A stretch of 55,631 bases of DNA, taken from contig CANCRX010000015.1 in NCBI GenBank assembly GCA_947380655.1, forward strand, positions 1-55,631. Direction: 5' to 3'. Shown here in pieces: positions 33,185-39,784 of the stretch; position 1 is the first letter of the stretch, and each line of letters begins with the position of its first letter. The translations under genes were made by a program, and so were the position numbers. The notes below the pieces were generated by a model. It was not told the DNA's origin and did not search any database. It saw only the letters and a list, made by a program, of their open reading frames with translations. The stretch is from Alcaligenaceae bacterium. GTDB lineage: Bacteria > Pseudomonadota > Gammaproteobacteria > Burkholderiales > Burkholderiaceae_B.

Positions 33185-34084
33185 TTAAGCAATATCCATG
33201 CCCGGAACGATCCCCGCAGGTAAGCTTTCAATATGAGAGCAGATAGCACCTGGCGTCGTGAGCCAGATTTGATCCCGATGAGAGACGATATGTTCTATTA
33301 CTTTTCTGAATTGGCGCAGCCGGTAGGGTTGTCCAAGAATAAAGCTATGCAGAACGACACTCATCACTAAAGGCCTGCGAGCCGACTCCTCTAGTAGTTC
33401 ATCGAACTGATCGATCAGACTGTCGCAATAGAGTTGTGAGGGGGTACGGCGGGAAACGCACTCAAAGGAGTCGTTCAGGTCATGGGAGTAGGGGATGGAA
33501 AGAATAGGACCGTGTGCAGTCTTGAACCATATCGGCTGATCGTCCAAGGGCCAGTCCATCATGTAGCGATAGCCTGCTTGCTTCAGTAATTCTAGCGAGT
33601 GATGGGTTTGCGAAATATAAGGCGCAAGCCAGCCGGCGGGTGGTTTGCCTTCGTGTTTTAGGATTGTTTGTGTGGCCTCCATAATGCAGGCTCTTTCTTG
33701 CTCCAGGCTCATGTCTGCCTGTCGTTCCGCATTGGTTCGGCCGTGTCCGACAATCTCATCGCCGCGCGCACTGAACGCAGCGATCATTTCCGGACAGTAG
33801 TCATAGAGTTCTGTATTAATTAGCAGCGCATATGGAAAGTCATACGTGTTGGCTAGATCTAATAATCGCCACGCGCCGACTCGGTTACCGTAGTCTCTCC
33901 AGGCAAAACTACGCGTATTGGGCTGAGGAGCCGGATTGGCATAGTCATTGCCCATTCCTTCGCCAAAAGCGAAGTGCTCGACGTTTAAACTGAAATGTAC
34001 GGCAAGTCGTTTACCCCCAGGCCAACTGTAGTCGGGGCGGTTATTAATCGCAGAGTATTCGTATCGGTGATGGGTTTTTAGCAT
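33185..34084 (-). CDS. Polysaccharide deacetylase-fold protein, PuuE/cyclic-imide hydrolase-like
   Basis: This 299-residue NodB-fold protein reads FSLNVEHFAFGEG where classical deacetylases have the TFDDG metal motif; the N-x-E variant is characteristic of the PuuE (metal-independent allantoinase) and imide-hydrolase branch. Also visible are EIVGHGRTNAERQ, PAGWLAPYISQTHHS and VLHSFILGQPYRLRQF. It therefore probably opens a cyclic amide or ureide rather than deacetylating a polysaccharide. ATG 34084 is preferred; ATG 34150 would overlap the divergent gene's start. It is encoded head to head with an NMT1-like binding protein and upstream of a receptor. Confidence 0.85.
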   Translation of the reverse strand: MLKTHHRYEYSAINNRPDYSWPGGKRLAVHFSLNVEHFAFGEGMGNDYANPAPQPNTRSFAWRDYGNRVGAWRLLDLANTYDFPYALLINTELYDYCPEMIAAFSARGDEIVGHGRTNAERQADMSLEQERACIMEATQTILKHEGKPPAGWLAPYISQTHHSLELLKQAGYRYMMDWPLDDQPIWFKTAHGPILSIPYSHDLNDSFECVSRRTPSQLYCDSLIDQFDELLEESARRPLVMSVVLHSFILGQPYRLRQFRKVIEHIVSHRDQIWLTTPGAICSHIESLPAGIVPGMDIA

Positions 34085-34148
34085 GATGCGAGTGTGTTCC
34101 TGGTAGGCGGGCGTGTAATATTGTGGGCAAAGAATTTGAGAACAGATC

Positions 34149-35045
34149 ATGAATATAAAGCTCGCTGAGAATTTTCGTGCAGTTTTTTATGCCCCTTTTT
34201 ATGCAACCCACGCTTTGGGTTTGTTTGCTAAAGAAGGTTTATCTATTACTTTGCTTGACTCCCCCTCGCCGGGAGCGGGTATTGCTGAGCTTGCAAAAGG
34301 CAATATTGATGTCATGTGGGGCGGTCCGCTTCGCGTGATCAAAGAGCGCGATCAGCATCCTCGGACCGGTTCATCACTCGTAGCATTTTGTGAGGTTGCT
34401 GCGAAGGACCCATTTTTTCTGGTTGGTACGCCTGATCCAGACACATTTCAACTCTCACAGTTATTGAAACTAAAATTTGCTTCGGTCAGCGAGGTACCCA
34501 CGCCTTGGTTGTGCCTTCAGGAGGATTTGCGTGATGCGGGGGTGGATCCCCATGCAATAGACCGGATTCCTGACCGGCTGATGCAAGAGAATGTGCGCGC
34601 CTTACTCAAAGGCGAAATCGATGTTGCCCAGCTCTTTGAGCCCTATGTTTCACAAGCGCTGGAGCAGGGTGCGGGTCAGGTGTTACACGCCGCCCATGCC
34701 CGCGGTTACACCGCCTACACAACATTCATTTCTACCGTGGATGGTATGAAACGTAACCACGATGCTTTTGAGGCCATGATTCGTGCGATTGAGCAATTTG
34801 GTCCGTGGCTGACCCAGCACGGTCCCTCAGAGCTCGCAAAAGTGGTCGCACCGTTTTATCCGGATTTGTCCCAGGATACGCTCATTAGTGCGATGAGCCG
34901 ATATCAGCAGGCGGGTTTATGGACCTGTCGCCGTGTGATTTCACGTGTTGGATTTGAGCGGCTGGGCCTGAGTATGTTGCATTCTGGCTATATCGGGCAC
35001 CAGCCTGATTATGAGGATTGCGTGGCGGATTGTGCTTATGAGTGA
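34149..35045 (+). CDS. NMT1/THI5-like (SsuA-type) binding protein without signal peptide
   Basis: This 298-residue protein has the two-lobed NMT1/SsuA pattern: RAVFYAPFYATHALGLFAKEGLSITLLD, ELAKGNIDVMWGGPLRV and LLKGEIDVAQLFEPYVSQAL. No signal peptide is encoded, and a stop codon (34137-34139) just upstream in frame rules out a longer start, so the protein should stay in the cytoplasm. Cytoplasmic members include thiamine-precursor (THI5) enzymes; others are intracellular sensors. The THI5 cysteine motif is absent. It is head to head with the PuuE-like gene and its 3' end overlaps the convergent glutamate-synthase-like gene by 10 bp. Role unknown. Confidence 0.82.
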   Translation: MNIKLAENFRAVFYAPFYATHALGLFAKEGLSITLLDSPSPGAGIAELAKGNIDVMWGGPLRVIKERDQHPRTGSSLVAFCEVAAKDPFFLVGTPDPDTFQLSQLLKLKFASVSEVPTPWLCLQEDLRDAGVDPHAIDRIPDRLMQENVRALLKGEIDVAQLFEPYVSQALEQGAGQVLHAAHARGYTAYTTFISTVDGMKRNHDAFEAMIRAIEQFGPWLTQHGPSELAKVVAPFYPDLSQDTLISAMSRYQQAGLWTCRRVISRVGFERLGLSMLHSGYIGHQPDYEDCVADCAYE

Positions 35046-36649
35046 GGGCCAAATTTATCAGGATCGGCCAGCGGCCATGCGTATTCAAAGACTGGCGAAG
35101 GTAGTTTTCCTGTTAATAAAATGCCCGGCTCAAACTCCCGATAGAGCGTGGACATCAGGGTAACTTTAGTCGAAGAAGTTCTGACCGCAATGTGTTTGGT
35201 TGTCAAATCGTCAGGGTGGTGCAGTCCTGCTGCTTGAAGCAATTCAGTCAGAGCGTGTAAGGTATTTTTGTGGAAATGCGCTACACGGGGGGCTTTATCT
35301 AGAGGGACCAGGCCGCGTTGTCGGTCAAGGTCTTGGGTGGCGACCCCTGTTGGGCAGCGTCCAGTATGACATTGTTGCGCTTGTATACAGCCAATTGCGA
35401 ACATAAACGCCCGCGCACTATTGCACCAGTCTGCACCCAGCGCAAACACCCTGGCCATATCAAAAGATGAGGTGATTTTGCCTGAGGCGCCTATCTTGAT
35501 TCGATCACGCAAGCCAATACCAATCAGTGTGTTGTTAACTAGTGTCAAGGCATCACGCAAAGGTGTTCCTACATGGTCAACAAACTCGATGGGTGCGGCA
35601 CCTGTTCCGCCTTCGCCACCATCGACGACGATAAAGTCAGGTGTGATACCTGTTTTGAGCATGGCTTTGGCAATTGCAAACCACTCCCACGGATGACCAA
35701 TACAGAGCTTAAAACCGACTGGTTTACCGCCCGACAATCTACGCAGGCGTTGAACAAATTCAAGCAAGCCGACTGGCGTGCTGAATTCTGAATGTGCTGC
35801 AGGTGAATTACAGTCTTCGCCGATTTTTACACCGCGCGCCAGAGCAATTTCAGCGGTGACTTTGCTGCCAGGCAAAATGCCGCCGTGCCCGGGTTTTGCA
35901 CCTTGGGATAATTTGATTTCAATCATCCTGACTTGGGGGAGTGTGGCATTTGCTACAAAATGAGATTCAGAAAAATGTCCCTTTTCATCCCTGCATCCGA
36001 AATAGCCTGAGCCAATATTCCAGATCAAGTCTCCACCAGGCTGGCGATGATAGGTACTGATACCACCTTCGCCGGTGTCGTGAGCGAAATGTCCTAATTT
36101 GGCACCTGCATTCAGCGCCAGAATGGCATTAGCCGATAGTGCGCCAAAACTCATTGCAGAAATATTGAGAACAGAAAGCGAGAAAGGCTGCGTGCAGTCG
36201 GGTCCGCCGACCGTAATACGAAAATCTGAGTCGGCAATTTTGGTCGGTGCCATGGAGTGGTTGATCCACTCATAGTCATCCCTATAGACGTTTTCCAGCG
36301 TGCCGAAGGGGCGCTTGTCGATTTCTTCTTTTGCGCGCTGATAAACCAGCGAACGACTTTCTCTAGAAAAGGGAGTAGGTTCAGTCTCGCTTTCAAAAAA
36401 ATACTGTCTTACCGCTGGGCGCAGTGATTCAAGTAAGTAGCGAATATGTCCGATGATTGGGTAGTTGCGAAGCGTAGCGTGCGGTGTCTGACGCAGGTCA
36501 CGAATCCCTACAATGGTTAAACACCAGCAGCAAATGGTGATCACCCACCACAGCTCTTCCATCTGGCCCGCAAGCGTCATCAAAGGCGCAACGATGCTCA
36601 GCGTTGCGCACATCCAGAGCACGAAATAGCGAGGCAAAAAAATATGCAT
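35036..36649 (-). CDS. FMN-binding glutamate synthase-like protein (GltB central domain family), membrane-anchored
   Basis: This 537-residue protein has two N-terminal hydrophobic helices (about 5-45) followed by the FMN/Fe-S synthase domain of glutamate synthase: AMSFGALSANAILALNAGAKLG, KPGHGGILPGSKV, DGGEGGTGAAPIEF and the 3Fe-4S cysteines in CIQAQQCHTGRCPTGVATQD (spacing C-x5-C-x4-C). It lacks the glutamine amidotransferase and GXGXG domains. Stand-alone proteins of this kind are widespread, with substrates mostly unknown. It starts 2 bases after the YeeE stop, so the two are co-translated. A role in redox or transport partnership with YeeE is an inference. Confidence 0.87.
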   Translation of the reverse strand: MHIFLPRYFVLWMCATLSIVAPLMTLAGQMEELWWVITICCWCLTIVGIRDLRQTPHATLRNYPIIGHIRYLLESLRPAVRQYFFESETEPTPFSRESRSLVYQRAKEEIDKRPFGTLENVYRDDYEWINHSMAPTKIADSDFRITVGGPDCTQPFSLSVLNISAMSFGALSANAILALNAGAKLGHFAHDTGEGGISTYHRQPGGDLIWNIGSGYFGCRDEKGHFSESHFVANATLPQVRMIEIKLSQGAKPGHGGILPGSKVTAEIALARGVKIGEDCNSPAAHSEFSTPVGLLEFVQRLRRLSGGKPVGFKLCIGHPWEWFAIAKAMLKTGITPDFIVVDGGEGGTGAAPIEFVDHVGTPLRDALTLVNNTLIGIGLRDRIKIGASGKITSSFDMARVFALGADWCNSARAFMFAIGCIQAQQCHTGRCPTGVATQDLDRQRGLVPLDKAPRVAHFHKNTLHALTELLQAAGLHHPDDLTTKHIAVRTSSTKVTLMSTLYREFEPGILLTGKLPSPVFEYAWPLADPDKFGPHS

Positions 36650-36651
36650 AA

Positions 36652-37875
36652 TCAGCAACCTGAAAGACGTGGTGTTTTCTCAACAGCGAGACCAAAAAAT
36701 GGGCGGATATACACGCCAAGTGCATTGCCTGCGAAAGCCGCTGGCACCCAAAGCCAAGCATGCAGACTACCAGACAGAATGCCGCTGAAGTATGCGCCGA
36801 TATTGCAACCATAAGCCATACGCGCCCCCACTCCAAGTAACAGGCCGCCCAGTATTGCTGCTAGCAGTGATCGCAAGGGGAGTCGCCAGATGGGTTCAAA
36901 TTTACCTGCTGCGCTCGCGGCAACTAGTGCTCCAAGCATGATGCCGATGTCCATGACTGAGGTGATGTCTTTGGTAAGCGGGTCTGTAATCACCTGAGGT
37001 GTTTTGTTCCAGAACGCCCAGCTAGCGACATCCACGCCAAAGGCGTGTAAACCTTGTGAGCCCCATAAGGCGAAGGCAGAGGTAATGCCCCAAGGGCGCC
37101 CGGCCAGCGCAAGCGTCGCGAAATTCAGAATAACAAGTGCCATTGCCCCCCAAATCAAGGGCCATGGGCCGTGCATGAGCGATGAGGCTTGGTTCGGTAC
37201 GTAACTGATTGGTTCGATTTCACCATGGCGGCGTTTCTCTAGCACCACAGTTCCCCAGGCAATTAAGCCAAACACTGCCAGATTAGCGAACAGCGCTGGG
37301 GCAAGCCCCCACTGCTTAACGACCGAATAGGGTTTGATGGCAGGGAGTGCTGACCACCAGGGAAATATATAGGCACCGATGACCGAGCCAACAATGAAGA
37401 AAAACAGCGTGACAAACATGCGTGTATTTCCGCCCCCCGCGGCAAATAATGTTCCTGAGGCACAGCCACCACCTAGCTGCATCCCAATACCAAAAATAAA
37501 TGCACCAAGCAGCACCGACACACCGGCTGGCGAGACGAAACCGTTAACGGGGTTGTCGAACAGCGTTCCTTGGGAAAGGAAAGGAAAAAATAACAATACT
37601 CCGACGGCAAGCATCGCCATCTGCGCACGTAAACCGGCACCACGTCCATTTGCAATAAATACGCGCCAGGCCTGTGTGAACCCAAAAGAGGCGAAATATA
37701 GTGTGATGCCCAACAGCGCACCAATTAACCAAAGTGCGGCTTGTTTCAGACTTACTGTCTGAAAAATATAAACCGTGCCACTCATAATCACCAAGGCAGC
37801 CAAAATAATAGGTATGGTATTTATCTGGATTTTTTTAATTGATCCGTAGGGATTGCTATGTAGGAGACTCGACAT
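36652..37875 (-). CDS. YeeE/YedE-family membrane protein (TsuA-like thiosulfate/sulfur transporter)
   Basis: This 407-residue polytopic membrane protein has the YeeE cysteine motifs FGIGMQLGGGCASGTLFAAGG and GVGARMAYGCNIGAYFSGILSGSLH, which in characterised TsuA line the thiosulfate pathway. The helices run throughout, with the break near residues 200-230 (EKRRHGEIEPISYVP). Start 37875 (MSSLLHSNPYG) is chosen because GGACG lies about 9 bases upstream; the longer frame reaching 38088 would overlap the AEC gene. It lies 35 bp after the AEC transporter and 2 bp before the glutamate-synthase-like gene. Confidence 0.88.
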   Translation of the reverse strand: MSSLLHSNPYGSIKKIQINTIPIILAALVIMSGTVYIFQTVSLKQAALWLIGALLGITLYFASFGFTQAWRVFIANGRGAGLRAQMAMLAVGVLLFFPFLSQGTLFDNPVNGFVSPAGVSVLLGAFIFGIGMQLGGGCASGTLFAAGGGNTRMFVTLFFFIVGSVIGAYIFPWWSALPAIKPYSVVKQWGLAPALFANLAVFGLIAWGTVVLEKRRHGEIEPISYVPNQASSLMHGPWPLIWGAMALVILNFATLALAGRPWGITSAFALWGSQGLHAFGVDVASWAFWNKTPQVITDPLTKDITSVMDIGIMLGALVAASAAGKFEPIWRLPLRSLLAAILGGLLLGVGARMAYGCNIGAYFSGILSGSLHAWLWVPAAFAGNALGVYIRPFFGLAVEKTPRLSGC

Positions 37876-37910
37876 ATTTAATCGTCCAAAAAAGAGGGCA
37901 TTCAGTACAT

Positions 37911-38855
37911 TTAGCGCTGAGTCTGTGTGATCCAGGCTAACAATAATGAGATTGTTATAACCGAACAAAGGGTAGAAATGAGTATGGCGCGCGCACTGGC
38001 GGAGGCATCTCGCCGATAAATCTGCGCCATCATGAACGGACCCGTTCCGACAGGAAGTGCCGCAGAGAGAATAGCTATCTGTGCCCACATGAGGGGCATA
38101 TCAAAAACGTATAAAACCAGTAATGCAGTAAATATTGGTTGGAAACCGATCTTAAGCACCACGATTTGTAAGACGCTTCGATCAACCCCCCGGATAGGAT
38201 TTGCAGCCAGAAAAAGTCCAATGGCCACAAGCGCACAGGGGGTCGCCGCCTCACCCAGCAGGTTAATGTAGCGATCGATGGCGCTAGGCATCGAGAGTGT
38301 GGAAGCAGACCAGCAGATACCCAAGATCGGGGCGATAAGCAGTGGATTTTTGATCAATGCCCCCCCGACTTTAAGCATCGCAGGACCTAATTGGCCTTGA
38401 TCAAGTTGCCTGAGCTCAATCCATAAAATGGTGAGCGCAAATAAAAATGAGACTGTGAAGAGTGTTGTGATGATCGCCGGACTTAAGCCTGCTTTACCAA
38501 AGACGATCAGGCTTAAGGGAATGCCCATAAAGCCGGCGTTACTGTAGGCCGCAGTCATGCTTTGGATGATTTTTTCAGTTTTAGGGAAATTGCTGTGGCG
38601 TGTGAGCCATGCATGCAACCCTGCAGTCGCCAGCATGCCGATCGAGAATGCCCAGTAAAAACCTGGCTGCGCCAGATCAGTCAGCACGGCATGTGACATG
38701 GCGTCGAACAACTGTGCCGGGAGTGCAAGGTAAATCACAAATTTATTCAGCCCCTCCATACTAAGCGTGTTGAGCAGTTTGAATCGTGCGCAAAACCATC
38801 CCGTCAGAATCAGGGCAAATACGGGGAAGGCAGCATGAATGACCGCAGCAAGCAT
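37911..38855 (-). CDS. AEC-family (auxin efflux carrier-type) transporter
   Basis: This membrane protein of about 314 residues has ten hydrophobic helices in two halves. Landmarks are VFALILTGWFCARFKLL, SMEGLNKFVIYLALPAQLF, AYSNAGFMGIPLSLIVFGKAGL and PCALVAIGLFLAANPI, with LPVGTGPFMMAQIY near the end. AEC members transport small organic acids such as malate or malonate. The start is uncertain: ATG 38855 or TTG 38888, neither with a clear ribosome site. It is the first gene of the operon with YeeE and the glutamate-synthase-like gene, and diverges from a GNAT gene. Confidence 0.88.
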   Translation of the reverse strand: MLAAVIHAAFPVFALILTGWFCARFKLLNTLSMEGLNKFVIYLALPAQLFDAMSHAVLTDLAQPGFYWAFSIGMLATAGLHAWLTRHSNFPKTEKIIQSMTAAYSNAGFMGIPLSLIVFGKAGLSPAIITTLFTVSFLFALTILWIELRQLDQGQLGPAMLKVGGALIKNPLLIAPILGICWSASTLSMPSAIDRYINLLGEAATPCALVAIGLFLAANPIRGVDRSVLQIVVLKIGFQPIFTALLVLYVFDMPLMWAQIAILSAALPVGTGPFMMAQIYRRDASASARAILISTLCSVITISLLLAWITQTQR

Positions 38856-38967
38856 CGGAAGGCTATAAATTAGAGAAAAGGTAAGCAAATCAGTTTACAT
38901 TGTGATGGCTTAATGCAGCCGTGATTTGAATCAGATTTGTAATAAACATTAAACAAGGAAGGTGACC

Positions 38968-39393
38968 GTGTCGATAGAAGTCAGACTAGGCCATTGGCCA
39001 GAAATCAAGGAACACGCCATGCCGATTCGCCTGGCTGTTTTTGTCGAAGAGCAAAAGGTACCGATTGAAGAAGAGGTGGACGCTATGGATCCACTGAGCC
39101 TGCACGCTTTGGCAACGAATGAAGCAGGTTTGGTGGTTGGCACCGGCAGGTTACTGCCTGACGGCCACATAGGCAGAATGTCCGTGCTGCAGGCATACCG
39201 AGGGCAGGGTGTGGGCAGTTCTATTCTGCGTGCTCTTGTGGCGCAAGCCCAGCTTGCAGGTTTTACGGAAGTAGTCCTTCACGCCCAGACTCACGCTAAA
39301 GAGTTTTACAGCCGGCATGACTTTATTGCGGAGGAAGAGGTTTTTTATGAGGCGAACATTCCTCACGTCCTCATGCGCCATGCGTTTAAGTAA
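38968..39393 (+). CDS. GNAT-family N-acetyltransferase
   Basis: This 141-residue protein has a single GNAT domain: IRLAVFVEEQKVPIEEEVDAMD, the conserved strand VVGTGRLLPDGHIGRMSVL and the acetyl-CoA pyrophosphate loop YRGQGVGSSILRALV, then HAQTHAKEFYSRHDFIAEEEVFYEANIPHVLM. This pattern fits the ElaA/YjcF type of small acetyltransferases of unclear substrate. GTG 38968 is the best start with AAGGAAGG 6 bases upstream; GTG 38962 lies too near that site. It converges with tRNA-Leu across a bidirectional terminator. Confidence 0.9.
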   Translation: MSIEVRLGHWPEIKEHAMPIRLAVFVEEQKVPIEEEVDAMDPLSLHALATNEAGLVVGTGRLLPDGHIGRMSVLQAYRGQGVGSSILRALVAQAQLAGFTEVVLHAQTHAKEFYSRHDFIAEEEVFYEANIPHVLMRHAFK

Positions 39394-39410
39394 CGCTGTT
39401 GAAAACAAAT

Positions 39411-39453
39411 AAAAAAACCTCAAATTCTTCAAGAGAAATTTGAGGTCATTTTT
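39411..39453. terminator. Bidirectional intrinsic terminator
   Basis: A perfect 10-bp stem ACCTCAAATT (39417-39426) / AATTTGAGGT (39437-39446) with a 10-base loop is flanked by A7 on the left and a T-rich stretch on the right. It separates the convergent GNAT gene and tRNA-Leu, and should work in both directions. Confidence 0.88.
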
Positions 39454-39506
39454 GGAGATAAAGATAAAGCAGTAAAATTTAAAAGATTAATATGCTTTAC
39501 ACTAAA

Positions 39507-39591
39507 TGGTGCCCAGGAGAGGACTCGAACCTCCACACCTTGCGGCACACGGACCTGAACCGTGCGCGTCTACCAATTCCGCCACCTGGGC
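39507..39591 (-). tRNA. tRNA-Leu(CAG)
   Basis: The minus strand encodes an 85-base tRNA with a 7-bp acceptor stem (GCCCAGG/CCTGGGC), encoded CCA end, a long variable arm typical of class II tRNAs, T-loop GGTTCGAGTCC and anticodon stem CACGG/CCGTG around loop TTCAGGT, giving anticodon CAG. It converges with the GNAT gene. Confidence 0.97.
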
Positions 39592-39596
39592 ACTGA

Positions 39597-39660
39597 GTAC
39601 TGCTTTTTTGTGCTGCTTTTAAGTGCTGCTTCTTAGTTATTACTTAGTTACTGCACTTAG
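39597..39660 (-). repeat. Degenerate ~13-bp repeats in the tRNA-Leu 5' leader
   Basis: Read on the plus strand, units gtactgctttttt (39597-39609), gtgctgcttttaa (39610-39622), gtgctgcttctta (39623-39635), gttattactta (39636-39646) and gttactgcactta (39647-39659) follow in tandem. On the tRNA sense strand they read as AAGCAGCAC/AAGCAGTAC-like units just ahead of the mature 5' end, resembling the repeat ahead of tRNA-Val. Confidence 0.75.
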
Positions 39661-39710
39661 TTACTGAGTAGTTTGTTCCACTTATTGTTTCACTTCACTA
39701 CCACTTCACT

Positions 39711-39741
39711 TTTACTTAACTTATTTCACTGCATTTATACT
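39711..39741 (+). promoter_or_regulatory. Candidate rnr promoter
   Basis: TTTACT (39711-39716) or TTACTT (39712-39717) lies 18-19 bp ahead of TATACT (39736-39741). Transcription would begin near 39748, only about 30 bases before the rnr start, and overlaps the oppositely directed tRNA-Leu promoter. Confidence 0.45.
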
Positions 39742-39755
39742 AAACTAAGCCACGC

Positions 39756-39784
39756 ATTATATAACGAGATTCAAGCCTTGGCAA
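39756..39784 (-). promoter_or_regulatory. tRNA-Leu promoter overlapping the rnr start codon
   Basis: On the minus strand TTGCCA (39784-39779) is separated by exactly 17 bp from a perfect TATAAT (39761-39756). Transcription would begin near 39749, giving a leader of about 158 bases containing the repeats before tRNA-Leu. The -35 overlaps the TTG start of rnr (39778-39780). Confidence 0.65.

Noticed and set aside
33185..34084. Chitin or peptidoglycan deacetylase
   Set aside because: The metal-binding TFDDG motif is replaced by SLNVE and there is no export signal, pointing to the PuuE-like branch instead.
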